Positions 1-8,596 of a DNA stretch of 64,000 nucleotides are shown in pieces. The position numbers and the translations under genes were made by a program. Position 1 is the stretch's first letter, and every line of letters begins with the position of its first letter. The DNA is taken from positions 310,001-374,000 of the forward strand of contig NZ_ANBA01000009.1 in assembly GCF_000341085.1 (NCBI RefSeq), written 5' to 3'. Under the pieces are notes generated by a model, which was not told the origin of the DNA, did not search any database, and worked only from the letters and a program-made list of their open reading frames with translations. The DNA is from Nocardiopsis ganjiahuensis DSM 45031 (lineage in GTDB: Bacteria > Actinomycetota > Actinomycetes > Streptosporangiales > Streptosporangiaceae).

Positions 1-36
1 CCCCCACCTTGTAACCCTTCAACTGATTTTGAGCGG

Positions 37-66
37 TTGACTCGAACTCATTCTAACCCCTAAAGT
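37..66 (+). promoter_or_regulatory. candidate promoter for the first VOC gene
   Basis: A TTGACT hexamer (37-42) lies 18 bases before TAAAGT (61-66) in a locally AT-richer leader. This spacing suits a vegetative sigma factor and would give a leader of about 50 bases before the ATG at 124. Sequence resemblance only. Confidence 0.35.
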
Positions 67-123
67 CTTTTTGAACGGTTACGCCATCAGGAGTCGCCGT
101 CCCCTCGAGAGAAGAGGCCTGCC

Positions 124-576
124 ATGGCACCGTCCCGACTGACCACCGGCCACGTCGGACTGAACGTCACCGACCTCGAGCGCTCACTCGACTTCTACAC
201 GCGCGTCCTGGGCTTCGAGGTCATGGGCGAGAGCCGCGAGGAGGGCCGCGAGTACGCCTTCCTCGGCCACGACGGAACACTCCTGCTCACCCTGTGGCAG
301 CAGAGCGGCGAAGGGTTCCGCACCGACACCGCCGGACTCCACCACCTCTCCTTCCAGGTGGAGACGGTCGAGGAGGTCCGCCGTGCGGAGGCCGCGCTCC
401 TGGAGACCGCCGTGGAGTTCGCCTACGACGGTGTGGTGCCGCACGGCGAGGGGGCGGCCTCGGGCGGGATCTTCTTCCACGACCCCGACGGCATCCGGCT
501 GGAGATCTACGCGCCCTCGGGCGCGGAGGGAGCCGAGGCCCCGACGGAGTCCGCCCCCACCTGCGGTTTCTTCTAG
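124..576 (+). CDS. VOC family protein (glyoxalase/bleomycin-resistance fold)
   Basis: Small cytosolic protein of 150 residues made of one vicinal-oxygen-chelate module. The N-terminal half has the typical opening 'GHVGLNVTDLERSLDFYTRVLGFEV', of which the first His (about residue 9) and later 'GLHHLSF' and 'HDPDGIRLEIY' (about 132 on) supply the usual metal or substrate positions. Members include glyoxalases, dioxygenases and antibiotic-binding proteins, so the substrate cannot be called. The ATG at 124 follows a purine-rich AGAGAAGAGG. The tail ends with an unusual Cys-Gly-Phe-Phe. It stands alone before a PNPOx-like gene 110 bases downstream. Confidence 0.85.
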   Translation: MAPSRLTTGHVGLNVTDLERSLDFYTRVLGFEVMGESREEGREYAFLGHDGTLLLTLWQQSGEGFRTDTAGLHHLSFQVETVEEVRRAEAALLETAVEFAYDGVVPHGEGAASGGIFFHDPDGIRLEIYAPSGAEGAEAPTESAPTCGFF

Positions 577-686
577 GACGTCCGTTCTTCTAGGGCACCC
601 GGCAGTCCCGGCAGAACCGGACCACAGGTCCCGGCTGCGGGACCTGACCGCAGGACCGAGCCGCAGGACGAGGAAGGGAACGGGAC

Positions 687-1610
687 ATGAGCGGTTACCA
701 CCGCGGGGAACTGGAGGTCCAGCGGAGGGCGGGCCTGTCCGAACGGGCCTCCCACACCGCCAGGGCGGTACGCGGGGAGATCCCCGCCGTCGCCGCCGAC
801 TTCCTCGCCGCGCAACCGCTGCTCGTGGTGGGCGCCGCCGACGCCGCGGGGGCCCTGTGGTGCTCCGTACTCACCGGGCCGCCCGGGTTCATGCGCGTCC
901 ACGGCCGACACGTACTCGACGTCGCCGCCCTGCCCCGCGGCGGCGACCCGCTGGCCGGGGTGTTCGGCAGGGAACCGCTGCAGGTCGGCACCGTGGCGAT
1001 CGAACCGGCACGGCGGCGCCGGATGCGGGTGAACGGCACCGCGTACCCGGCCCCGGACCGGCAGGGCTGGCGGCTGCGGACCGAGCAGGTGTACGCCAAC
1101 TGCCCCAAGTACATCCAGAAGCGCACACTGGAGCCGGACACGGACCCTTCGGCGAACGCGACGCCTCCGGAGGCCGGGGTGCGGCTGACCGGGGCCCAGC
1201 GCGCCCTGCTCGCGTCGGCGGACACCTTCTTCATCACCACCGCCGACGACGCCGGGGCCGCCGACACCAACCACCGCGGCGGCAACCCCGGGTTCGTGCG
1301 CGTCCACTCCCCCACCCTGCTGAGTTGGCCCGACTACGCCGGGAACGCCATGTTCGGCACCCTCGGCAACCTGCACGTGAACCCGAGGGCCGGGTTGCTG
1401 GTGCCGGACTGGACGAACGGCGGCCTGCTCCAGCTCACCGGCACCGCCCGCGTGCTGTGGGGCGAGGGACCGGAGGGCCGGAACGTGGAGTTCGAGGTCG
1501 AACGGGTGGTGGCCACCACGGCCGGCGGGCTGCGCGCCGGGAGCCCGCCCGAGTACTCCCGGGCCAACCCCGCCGTCGACGCCCCCGCTCCCGCCGCCCC
1601 CGCGGGCTGA
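687..1610 (+). CDS. pyridoxamine 5'-phosphate oxidase-family FMN-binding protein
   Basis: Predicted cytosolic flavin-binding split-barrel protein of 307 residues. The central part has the family signature of this long subgroup: 'QVYANCPKYIQKR' near residue 145, and a second barrel around 'DTFFITTADD' and 'NPGFVRVHSPTLLSWPDYAGN' that contains the usual Arg/Pro residues. Members of this subgroup sit beside oxidoreductases and are presumed FMN-dependent redox enzymes; the substrate is unknown. The ATG at 687 follows AGGAAGGGAACGGG, a good ribosome binding site. The C-terminal 15 residues are Pro/Ala-rich linker. No obvious operon partner. Confidence 0.85.
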   Translation: MSGYHRGELEVQRRAGLSERASHTARAVRGEIPAVAADFLAAQPLLVVGAADAAGALWCSVLTGPPGFMRVHGRHVLDVAALPRGGDPLAGVFGREPLQVGTVAIEPARRRRMRVNGTAYPAPDRQGWRLRTEQVYANCPKYIQKRTLEPDTDPSANATPPEAGVRLTGAQRALLASADTFFITTADDAGAADTNHRGGNPGFVRVHSPTLLSWPDYAGNAMFGTLGNLHVNPRAGLLVPDWTNGGLLQLTGTARVLWGEGPEGRNVEFEVERVVATTAGGLRAGSPPEYSRANPAVDAPAPAAPAG

Positions 1611-1655
1611 CCGGCGCGTCCCGCGCCCCCGTCGATTCACCGCGGGGTGGCCCGG

Positions 1656-2246
1656 TCACCACCAGTAGACGGGATAGGGGCGGCCGGAGACGCGGTTGCC
1701 GACCAGGCCGACCAGGACCAGTACCGCGGCCGCCGCGGCGAGCAGGCCCGTGAAGGGCCAGAACGCGGGTGCCTCCAGGGCGACGATGAGCGCGGTGGCC
1801 GCGGCCGGTGAGTGCGGGGTGCGGGCCAGGGTCATCACGCCCAGGGCCAGACCCCCGGCGACGGCGGCCGCCCACAGTCCGGGGGCGGCGACGAGAAGGA
1901 CGGCGAAACCGGTCAGCGCGGACAGCAGCTGTCCGCCCACCACACTGCGGGGTTGGGCCAACGGCAGGGCCGGGGCGCCGGCGACCAGGGCCATGCTCGC
2001 GGCGAGCGGTGGGATGAGCAGCGGCAGGTCGAACGCCACCGCCCCGGCCGCCACGAGGAGGAGGGCGGTCAGGCTGGTGGCCGTGCCGACGGCGACCGTG
2101 CGGACGGACGCGGGGGCCGGTGCGCGCCCGGCCAGGAGGGAGCGGACTCGGGCGGCGGGGGCAGGCGCCCGAACCGGGTCGGCGGCGGGGTCGGAGGCGG
2201 GGGCCGGCGGCGTCGGAGGCTGCGTACTGGGGGTCTGCGTGGTCAT
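1656..2246 (-). CDS. HPP family integral membrane protein
   Basis: Protein of 196 residues. The first 55 are a Pro/Ala/Thr-rich, probably cytosolic stretch. Then come about four or five hydrophobic helices typical of HPP proteins, with the family landmarks 'QPRSVVGGQLLSA' and 'ARTPHSPAAATALIV'. A homologue has been linked to nitrite transport in chloroplasts, but most bacterial members have no assigned substrate. I chose the ATG at 2246 (MTTQTPST) over an upstream in-frame start because AGGTAGG lies just before it. Transcribed away from the CGNR regulator, with a 114-base shared control region. Confidence 0.85.
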   Translation of the reverse strand: MTTQTPSTQPPTPPAPASDPAADPVRAPAPAARVRSLLAGRAPAPASVRTVAVGTATSLTALLLVAAGAVAFDLPLLIPPLAASMALVAGAPALPLAQPRSVVGGQLLSALTGFAVLLVAAPGLWAAAVAGGLALGVMTLARTPHSPAAATALIVALEAPAFWPFTGLLAAAAAVLVLVGLVGNRVSGRPYPVYWW

Positions 2247-2268
2247 ATGCCTACCTGGATCCGATTCA

Positions 2269-2304
2269 CTAATGCATGAGTATCTTTTCAATCATTAGCT
2301 CATG
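2269..2304. promoter_or_regulatory. inverted repeats in the HPP/CGNR divergent promoter region
   Basis: CTAATG (2269-2274) pairs with CATTAG (2293-2298), and CATGAG (2275-2280) pairs with CTCATG (2299-2304). The region is clearly AT-richer than its surroundings. It is a plausible operator for the adjacent CGNR regulator, which would then control itself and the HPP gene. Confidence 0.35.
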
Positions 2305-2360
2305 TCTACAGGAGTCTCCCAGGAGGGATAACGACTGACAAGCTTCAGTACCATTAGGTG

Positions 2361-2978
2361 ATGGCGATCTCAGTGCGTGTACGGGACATGCCGGTGCTGG
2401 GTGAGCATCCGGCGCTGGACCTGGTGAACACCGTGTTCGTCCGCGGAGGGCTACGCGGTCAGCTGGTGGACGCCCTCACCACCCCCGCCGACCTGGCCGA
2501 CTGGATCACCGAACAGGCCGAGGCCCTGGGGCCGCTCGGGTCCGCCCCCGACCCCGGCCCCGACGCGCTCACCGCCTTCACCGGCCTGCGCTCCTCCCTG
2601 CGCCGGGTGGTCGCCGCGGCGGCGGCCGGAACGGACGCGCCCCCCGAGAACGTGGCCGCGGTCAACACCGCCGTCGGCGCCCATCGCGACACCGTCGAAC
2701 TCCCTCCCGTCGGATACGGCCCCGCACAGCACCGCACCGACGCCCCGGACCTGCCCTCCGCGGTCCTGGCCCGGGTCGCCCGCAGTGCCGTGGACCTGCT
2801 CACGGGACCCGACCTGGAGCTCCTGCGGGCCTGCCCGGCCCCCGGCTGCGTGCTCTTCTACCTGCGCACCCACCCGCGCCGGGGCTGGTGTTCCCCGGGC
2901 TGCGGCAACCGGGTCCGGGTGGCCCGGCACAGCAGACGGCGCGGCGAGACGGCCACCCGCCCAGAAGACGCCCGCTGA
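2361..2978 (+). CDS. ABATE/CGNR zinc-finger transcriptional regulator
   Basis: Protein of 205 residues. The N-terminal half is an ABATE-type ligand domain, recognised by 'LGEHPALDLVNT'. The C-terminal 45 residues are a CGNR zinc finger: 'CPAPGCVLFYLRTHPRRGWCSPGCGNR' holds Cys-x4-Cys, then Cys-x3-Cys with the defining Cys-Gly-Asn-Arg, followed by basic residues. Such proteins are presumed stress- or ligand-responsive regulators. A GTG lies directly before the ATG; I prefer the ATG because TACCAT ends exactly six bases before it and no Shine-Dalgarno is seen, which suggests a leaderless mRNA. Confidence 0.85.
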   Translation: MAISVRVRDMPVLGEHPALDLVNTVFVRGGLRGQLVDALTTPADLADWITEQAEALGPLGSAPDPGPDALTAFTGLRSSLRRVVAAAAAGTDAPPENVAAVNTAVGAHRDTVELPPVGYGPAQHRTDAPDLPSAVLARVARSAVDLLTGPDLELLRACPAPGCVLFYLRTHPRRGWCSPGCGNRVRVARHSRRRGETATRPEDAR

Positions 2979-3088
2979 ACCCCGCGCTCCGCGACCGCTC
3001 CCGTTTCCCTTGACCCGCCCCGGATGGGCCGGGTCTCCAGGGGCCTGCCAGGATGCCGTCAGCACTCGTAGGTAGCCGGAGGAGAACA

Positions 3089-3874
3089 ATGGATCTGGGA
3101 ATCACCGGCAAGGTCGCGCTCGTCACCGCGGCCAGCTCCGGACTGGGCCGGGCGATGGCCGTCGCGCTGGCCGCGGAAGGAGTCCGGGTCGCGGTGACCG
3201 GACGCAACGAGGAACGTCTCGACGCGACCGTCGCGGCCTGCCGCGCCCACGGCGCGGAGTCCATCGGCATCGCCTGGGACCTGGCCGAACACGGCCGCGC
3301 GGGTGAGGTCGTCGCCCGGGTGGTCGACGAGCTGGGCCCGGTGGACATCCTGGTCAACAACACCGGCGGCCCGCCGCCCACCACCGCCCTGGGTCAGAGC
3401 CCGGGCCTGTGGCAGGACATGTACGCGTCGATGGTGCTGCCGGTGATCGGGCTGACCGACGCCGTGGTCGGTGGGATGCGCGAGCGCGGCTGGGGCCGGA
3501 TCATCACCAGTACCTCGGCGGGGCCGATCGCGCCCATCCCGAACCTGGGTGTGTCCAACACGCTGCGCGCCTCGCTGCACTCCTGGTCCAAGACGATCGC
3601 GGGCGAGGTGGCCGCCGACGGCGTGACCGCCAACGTCATCGTCCCGGGCCGGATCGCCACCCCGCGCGTGGAGTCCCTGGACCGCGCCCGCGCCGAGCGG
3701 GAGGGCCTGCCGCTGGAGCAGGTCCAGCAGCAGGGCCGCGCCTCGGTCCCCGCCGGCCGCTACGGCGACCCGGAGGAGTACGGCGCGGTGGCGGCGTTCC
3801 TGGCCAGCAGGCAGGCCGCCTACGTCAACGGTTCGATCATCAGGGTGGACGGCGGTCAGATCCCGTCGGTCTGA
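3089..3874 (+). CDS. SDR-family protein with degenerate active site
   Basis: Protein of 261 residues with a Rossmann fold. The dinucleotide loop TAASSGLG is at residues 13-20 and an NNTG motif (usual NNAG) at 90-93. The catalytic Tyr-x3-Lys is missing: after 'ITSTSAGPIAPIPNLGV' the residues are Ser156-Asn-Thr-Leu-Arg160 where Tyr and Lys are expected. This SNxxR arrangement recurs in a divergent SDR subgroup often annotated as 3-oxoacyl-ACP reductase, so it looks conserved, not damaged. Activity and substrate are uncertain. The ATG at 3089 follows GGAGGAG with good spacing. The gene converges on the DUF1295 gene. Confidence 0.85.
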   Translation: MDLGITGKVALVTAASSGLGRAMAVALAAEGVRVAVTGRNEERLDATVAACRAHGAESIGIAWDLAEHGRAGEVVARVVDELGPVDILVNNTGGPPPTTALGQSPGLWQDMYASMVLPVIGLTDAVVGGMRERGWGRIITSTSAGPIAPIPNLGVSNTLRASLHSWSKTIAGEVAADGVTANVIVPGRIATPRVESLDRARAEREGLPLEQVQQQGRASVPAGRYGDPEEYGAVAAFLASRQAAYVNGSIIRVDGGQIPSV

Positions 3875-3918
3875 CCCCGGCCGGGGCGGGCCCGGCCGGG
3901 ACGCGTTCCCGGTCGGGT

Positions 3919-3940
3919 CCGGCCCGGCGCGCCGGGCCGG
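3919..3940. terminator. palindrome between convergent genes
   Basis: Perfect 22-base palindrome with arms CCGGCCCGGCG and its complement, in the 104-base gap between two converging genes. It could act as a bidirectional terminator. There is no T-run, as is common in high-GC actinobacteria. Confidence 0.4.
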
Positions 3941-3978
3941 AGAGCCCGGCGCCGTTCACCGGGGACCCGTCCCGCCGC

Positions 3979-4791
3979 CTACCTTCCCGCTGCCGACCGC
4001 TTCGGCGGCAGCGGGAAGAAGGCGCTGGTCCGGGCGGCGTACTCCGACCATCCGGGCCGTTGGGACATGTGTTCGTCGAGCAGGCGCTGGCCGGACCCCC
4101 GGGTGAGGAGATAGGTCATCACCAGCGGCGCGGGCAGGGTGAGCAGGACCCACCAGGAACCGGCGGCGACCAGGAAGAGGCCCCACCACACGCAGGCGTC
4201 ACCGAAGTAGTTCGGGTGCCGGGTCCAGGACCACAGGCCCCGGTCCATGATCTTCCCCCTGTTGGCGGGATCGGCCTTGAACCGGGCCAGCTGGGCGTCG
4301 CCGACGGTCTCGAAGACCATGCCGACCAACCAGACCAGTGCGCCGAGGAGGGCCACCCGGCCCAGGGTTCCGGCGGTGAAGGCGGAGACCTGGATCGGGA
4401 GCGAGATCAGCCAGACCAGGGCGCCCTGGAGCAGGTAGACCACCCGCAGGGCGTACAGGTCCGGGTTGCCGGGGGCGTTCGCGAGGAACCGCTCGTAGCG
4501 GGGGTCCTCGCCCTTGCCCCGGCTCCGCAGGCCGATGTGGACGGCCAGGCGCAGTCCCCACACGGCGGTGAGAACGCACAGCAGCCAGTTCCGGACGGGG
4601 TCGCCGGACCCGGTGGCGGTGGCGACGGTCGCGGTGGTCAGCGCGGTCGCCACGAAGCCCAGCCCCCAGGCGACGTCCACGACGCTGTGGCGGCCCAGGC
4701 GCAGGCCGACGGCGAAGGCGGCGAGCATGAGCGCGCCCACCACGGCGGCGGTGACGCCGAGGTTGAGCAGGAGGGCGGAGACGGCGGTCAT
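3979..4791 (-). CDS. DUF1295 membrane protein (steroid 5-alpha-reductase-like)
   Basis: Integral membrane protein of 270 residues with about six or seven helices. The C-terminal part carries the DUF1295/steroid-reductase landmarks 'GLWSWTRHPNYFGDACVWWG' and then 'RGSGQRLLDEHMSQRPGWSEY'. The family groups with isoprenylcysteine methyltransferases and 5-alpha-reductases, so NAD(P)H-dependent reduction or methylation of a membrane lipid is plausible. Start: ATG at 4791 (MTAVSALLL); longer in-frame starts would run into the upstream gene. Last gene of the run FAD oxidoreductase, DUF1365, CFA-like methyltransferase, DUF1295, with an 88-base gap after the methyltransferase. Confidence 0.85.
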   Translation of the reverse strand: MTAVSALLLNLGVTAAVVGALMLAAFAVGLRLGRHSVVDVAWGLGFVATALTTATVATATGSGDPVRNWLLCVLTAVWGLRLAVHIGLRSRGKGEDPRYERFLANAPGNPDLYALRVVYLLQGALVWLISLPIQVSAFTAGTLGRVALLGALVWLVGMVFETVGDAQLARFKADPANRGKIMDRGLWSWTRHPNYFGDACVWWGLFLVAAGSWWVLLTLPAPLVMTYLLTRGSGQRLLDEHMSQRPGWSEYAARTSAFFPLPPKRSAAGR

Positions 4792-4879
4792 CGGATCGGC
4801 TCCGTCCCGGCGTTGAGGAAGGCGGCGACAAGCGGGCCGAGGAGGTGGGCCACGCCCCGGGGGCGGCGGTTCACTGTCG

Positions 4880-6139
4880 TCACGCGGCACGCTCCATGGT
4901 GATCTGTTCGACGTCGATGATTCCGGACCGGAAACCGGCCTCGCAGTAGGCCAGGTAGAACGTCCACATGCGGCGGAAGGTGTCGTCGAAGCCGAGCGAG
5001 CGGACCCGTTCCGCGGCCTCGGTGAAACTGTCGCGCCACACGCGCAGGGTGTCGGCGTAGTCCTGGCCGAAGGCGAGGCGGTCGGTGATGCGCAGGCCGG
5101 TGCTGGCGGTGATCTGTTCGCGGATCGCGGTGACCGAGGGGATGAGTCCGCCCGGGAACACGTACTTGTGCATCCAGGTGTAGGAGGAGCGGGAGGCCCG
5201 CATCATCCGGTGTTCCATGGTGATGCTCTGGAGTACGACCTTCCCGCCGGGCCGGACGAGTCTGTCCAGGGCGGCGAAGTAGGTGGGCCAGTAGCGTTCG
5301 CCGACCGCCTCGATCATCTCGCAGCTGACCACCGCGTCGTAGGAACCGGTGGCGTCGCGGTAGTCGCACAGGTCGACGGTGACCCGGTCGGACAGTCCCT
5401 CCGCGGCCACGCGTTGCCGGGCGAGGTCGCGCTGTTCGGTGGACAGGGTGATGGAGGTGACGAGGGCGCCCCGGCGGGCGGCGCGCACGGCCAGTTCGCC
5501 CCAGCCGGTGCCGATCTCCAGCAGGCGGGTGCCGTCGGTGACCTGCGCGGCGTCCAGGAGCCGGTCGATCTTGCGTTCCTGGGCCCGGGCCAGACCGTAG
5601 GCGTCCCGGGGGTCGTCGTCGGTGAAGAGCGCCGACGAGTAGGTCATGGTGCGGTCGAGGAAGAGCGCGAAGAGGTCGTTGGACAGGTCGTAGTGGTGGC
5701 TGATGTGGCGGCGGGCCCCGTCCCGGGTGTTGCGGTCGGAGGCGGGGCGGCGCGGCAGGGTCAGGTGGCGCAGGGGCTGGAGCGGTTTCGGGACGAGCTC
5801 CTCGTAGTGCTCGGCGAAGCGGGTGAGCATGGCCACCGGGTCCGGTGAGTCCCACTCCCCCGCCATGTACGACTCCCCGAACCCGATGAGGCCGTCGTGC
5901 GCCAGCCGGGCGTGGAAGGCCTCGGGGGCGCGCAGCCACAGGACCGGGGCACCGCCGTCGGCGGGCTCGGCGGCCGGTGCTTCGGGGCCGGTGTGCAGGC
6001 GGATGCCGACAGCGGGGACGGCGCGGGCGGCGAGCACGCGGGCGACGGCGGTGCGCAGTCGGCCGGAGGGGACCCGGGCCACGTCGGGCCAGTGGTGCGG
6101 GTCGACGGTTCCGGGCGGGTTCGGGTTGGTGGTGGTCAT
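4880..6139 (-). CDS. cyclopropane-fatty-acyl-phospholipid synthase-like methyltransferase
   Basis: SAM-dependent methyltransferase of 419 residues, expected to act at the inner membrane face on unsaturated acyl chains of phospholipids. Family landmarks in order: 'FGESYMAGEWDS' (about 87-98), 'HYDLSNDLFALFLDRTMTYSSALF' (149-172) and SAM-binding LEIGTGWGE (207-215), then a C-terminal 'YCEAGFRSGIIDVEQI'. The product may be cyclopropane, 10-methyl or furan-fatty-acid precursor; the second Ser in MTYSSALF, where classic CFA synthase has Cys, argues for a non-classical branch. Neighbours: DUF1365 and flavoprotein upstream, DUF1295 downstream, all the same strand. Confidence 0.88.
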   Translation of the reverse strand: MTTTNPNPPGTVDPHHWPDVARVPSGRLRTAVARVLAARAVPAVGIRLHTGPEAPAAEPADGGAPVLWLRAPEAFHARLAHDGLIGFGESYMAGEWDSPDPVAMLTRFAEHYEELVPKPLQPLRHLTLPRRPASDRNTRDGARRHISHHYDLSNDLFALFLDRTMTYSSALFTDDDPRDAYGLARAQERKIDRLLDAAQVTDGTRLLEIGTGWGELAVRAARRGALVTSITLSTEQRDLARQRVAAEGLSDRVTVDLCDYRDATGSYDAVVSCEMIEAVGERYWPTYFAALDRLVRPGGKVVLQSITMEHRMMRASRSSYTWMHKYVFPGGLIPSVTAIREQITASTGLRITDRLAFGQDYADTLRVWRDSFTEAAERVRSLGFDDTFRRMWTFYLAYCEAGFRSGIIDVEQITMERAA

Positions 6140-6229
6140 GGTCGTGTTCCTCGTGGTTCGGGGCAGCCGGGGCTCGGTCGGTGGCTGCCGGGACGTCGGG
6201 TACGGACGGGGCCGGGGTGTCGGTGGGTC

Positions 6230-7006
6230 TCAGGGGGCCGGTGGGACCCGGTCCTGGGCGGGCAGGAGGCGGGGAGGGGGTTCGGGGCGGTCCTTGACGG
6301 GGAGCCCGCGCAGGTAGAGCCGGACGCCGTGGAAGCGGATACGAGCGGCGTTGACCAGTGGCGCCAGCGGATGGCGCAGGGACAGGCGCAGCAGCTGAGC
6401 GGCGGTGCCCGGACGGCTCCGGCCGCGCACCGACGCGGTGAAGGGCGGGCGCCCCTCGCGGTGGAGGGCGACCGTGAGGGCGAGCCGCTCCCCCGGTTCG
6501 GGCAGGCTGAGCCGGTACTCGCCGTCGACCTCGTTGAACGGGGACACGTACAGGGCCTTGGCGACGGCGGCGCGCCCGCGCCGGTCCGGGTGCAGCAGGT
6601 AGCGGTGGCGGTCGCCGTAGGTGTTGTGGACCTCGGCGACGACCGCGCGCGGGGAGCCGTCGGGGCCGTGGCACCAGTAGACGGTGAGCGGGTTGAACAC
6701 GTACCCGAACACCCGCGCGTGGGCCAGCATGAGGACCCGTCCGCCGTGCAGGTCGATCCCGTGTTCGCGCAGGTAGGAGTCGATGTCCGAGCGCAGGGTG
6801 GCCGCCCGGCCGTCGCCGTGGTCGGCGGGGTGGAACCCGGCCAGGGCGCGCAGCGGCCACGGAAGGCGCGGCGGGGCGTCGAGGTCGATGAGCCAGTAGT
6901 GGGTGCGGTGGGCGAAGGCGTGCCGGACGGGTTCGGCCCGGGCATGGTGCACCGTCGCCTCGTACAGGGCGGGGACCACCGTCGCCTCGTGGGTCGCGGG
7001 GGTCAC
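6230..7006 (-). CDS. DUF1365 domain protein
   Basis: Protein of 258 residues matching DUF1365: 'VPALYEATVHHARAEPVRHAF' at the N-terminus, then 'LMLAHARVFGYVFNPLTVYWC' (about 100-120) and 'ALYVSPFNEVDGEYRL'. The biochemical role is not established, but the family is almost always encoded beside a flavin amine oxidase and a CFA-like methyltransferase, as here. The GTG start at 7006 overlaps the stop of the flavoprotein gene by four bases (GTGA), which indicates translational coupling; a second GTG at 7009 is also possible. Confidence 0.85.
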   Translation of the reverse strand: MTPATHEATVVPALYEATVHHARAEPVRHAFAHRTHYWLIDLDAPPRLPWPLRALAGFHPADHGDGRAATLRSDIDSYLREHGIDLHGGRVLMLAHARVFGYVFNPLTVYWCHGPDGSPRAVVAEVHNTYGDRHRYLLHPDRRGRAAVAKALYVSPFNEVDGEYRLSLPEPGERLALTVALHREGRPPFTASVRGRSRPGTAAQLLRLSLRHPLAPLVNAARIRFHGVRLYLRGLPVKDRPEPPPRLLPAQDRVPPAP

Positions 7007-8295
7007 CACTGTCTCCCCAGGGCGGCTGCCGCCTCGACCCCGGACCGGCAGCCGTCCTCGTGGAAACCCCAGCCGTGGTGGGCGCCGGCGAAGGCGAGGG
7101 TCGGCCCGTCCAGGGAGCGCAGGCGCTTTTGCGCGGCGACCGATTCCGGGGTGAAGACGGGGTGGGTGTAGTCCATGGCGGCGATGACCCGGTCGGGGTC
7201 CACACTGTCCTCGGCGTTGAGCGTGACCACGTGGTCGGTGCCCTCGGGCAGCCCTTGGAGGCGGTTCATGTGGTAGCTGACCCGGACCGGCTCGCGGCCC
7301 GGGTCGCAGGAGGCCAGGCGGTGGTTCCAGGAGGCCCAGGCCGTGCGGTCGGCGGGCAGCACCGAGGTGTCGGTGTGCAGCAGCGTGCGGTTGCGCGAGT
7401 AGGTGATGGCGCCCAGCACCTCCGCCTCGTCGTGGGTGGGGGCGTCGAGGAGGGCCAGGGCCTGGTCGGCGTGTGTGGCGACCACCGCGGCGTCGAACTC
7501 CAGCTCCTCGGTGCCGGTGCGCAGGCGCACACCGTGCTCGGTGCGGGAGAGGCCGTGCACGGGAGTGCCCAGGCGCACGGAGTGCAGGTTCTTGACCACG
7601 CGTTCCACGTAGGTGCGCGAACCGCCCTCCACGGTGCGCCAGCGCGGTGACCCCCAGATCCCGAGCATGCCGTGGTGCTCCAGGAAGGTGAACAGGTGGC
7701 GGGCCGGGTAGTCCATGGCGGTCCCGGCCGGGCAGGACCAGACGGCGGAGACCAGCGGCAGGAGGAAGTGCGCGGTGAAGTACGGGGAGAAGCGGTGGCG
7801 TGTGACGAAGACCCCGAGGGCCGGGCCGACCGCGGTCCCGTCCGGGTCCGCGGTCCGCGCGGCGCGGAGCAGGCGGCGGGCGGCGCTGTGGAACCGGGGG
7901 ATGTCGGCGAGCATGCGCAGGTAGTCGGAGCCGTGCCGGGAGCGGCCCGGCCACAGGGCACGGAGCCCGCGCGCGCCCGCGTACTCCAGGCCGCAGCCCT
8001 CGCAGCTCACCGAGAGGCTCATCTCGGTGGGCCGGGTGGTCACGTCGAGTTCGTCGAAGAGCCGCAGCAGGTGGGGGTAGGTGCGGCGGTTGTGCACGAT
8101 GAAGCCGCTGTCCACGCCCAGATCGCTGCCGTCGGGGCCGCTGACCCGGTGGGTGTGCGCGTGTCCGCCGGGGCGGTCGTCGGCCTCGAACAGTGTGACG
8201 TCGTCGTGGCGGTGCAGGACGTGTGCGGCGGTCAGGCCGGCGACGCCGCTGCCGATGACCGCGACCCTCCGACGCCCCGGAATGTGTGTGCTCAT
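7003..8295 (-). CDS. NAD(P)/FAD-dependent amine-oxidase-type oxidoreductase
   Basis: Flavoprotein of 430 residues. The dinucleotide-binding site 'RVAVIGSGVAGLTAAHVL' occupies residues 9-26, followed by 'FEADDRPGGHAHTH' with the Glu that binds the FAD ribose. The C-terminus has the second FAD contact 'LAFAGAHHGWGFHEDGCRSG'. Amine-oxidase-fold proteins next to CFA-like methyltransferases and DUF1365 are proposed to oxidise methylated acyl chains. The first gene of the four-gene lipid operon. ATG at 8295, preceded by a GCGAGAGGGC sequence. Confidence 0.87.
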   Translation of the reverse strand: MSTHIPGRRRVAVIGSGVAGLTAAHVLHRHDDVTLFEADDRPGGHAHTHRVSGPDGSDLGVDSGFIVHNRRTYPHLLRLFDELDVTTRPTEMSLSVSCEGCGLEYAGARGLRALWPGRSRHGSDYLRMLADIPRFHSAARRLLRAARTADPDGTAVGPALGVFVTRHRFSPYFTAHFLLPLVSAVWSCPAGTAMDYPARHLFTFLEHHGMLGIWGSPRWRTVEGGSRTYVERVVKNLHSVRLGTPVHGLSRTEHGVRLRTGTEELEFDAAVVATHADQALALLDAPTHDEAEVLGAITYSRNRTLLHTDTSVLPADRTAWASWNHRLASCDPGREPVRVSYHMNRLQGLPEGTDHVVTLNAEDSVDPDRVIAAMDYTHPVFTPESVAAQKRLRSLDGPTLAFAGAHHGWGFHEDGCRSGVEAAAALGRQW

Positions 8296-8596
8296 GCGCC
8301 CTCTCGCGAAACCGGTGTGTGAGTGACACGGGGTATTCGGAGCAGGTCGCGGGGTGGATTGGTGGTAGTTGGCGAAAAAGATTCACGAAATGCGAGGGAG
8401 ATGGCGCAAGGCTTCCCGAGCGCACACGGATCCCTCCGAGCGGAGCCGGATCCGGGGCGCCGGGGACGGTGCCGTCGGTGCGGCGCCCGTGGAGGCCTTC
8501 TCGGTCAGGCGGTTCGGGCGGACCGGAGCTCCCGGATCCGGCCCCGACGGCGAACGGAAACCGAGGAGACCCTCGGCCTTCGGGAGCGGTCGGGAC
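8296..8596. other. 301-base gene-free stretch
   Basis: Lies upstream of the flavoprotein/DUF1365/CFA operon (minus strand) and downstream of the small 8597-8920 gene. The part next to the operon (8330-8400) is less GC-rich and presumably carries its promoter. I see no convincing gene, repeat or RNA structure in it. Confidence 0.5.

Noticed and set aside
4788..7205. Very long minus-strand reading frame of about 800 residues
   Set aside because: Pro/Arg-rich shadow of the CFA, DUF1365 and flavoprotein genes in another frame; long open shadows are normal at this GC content.
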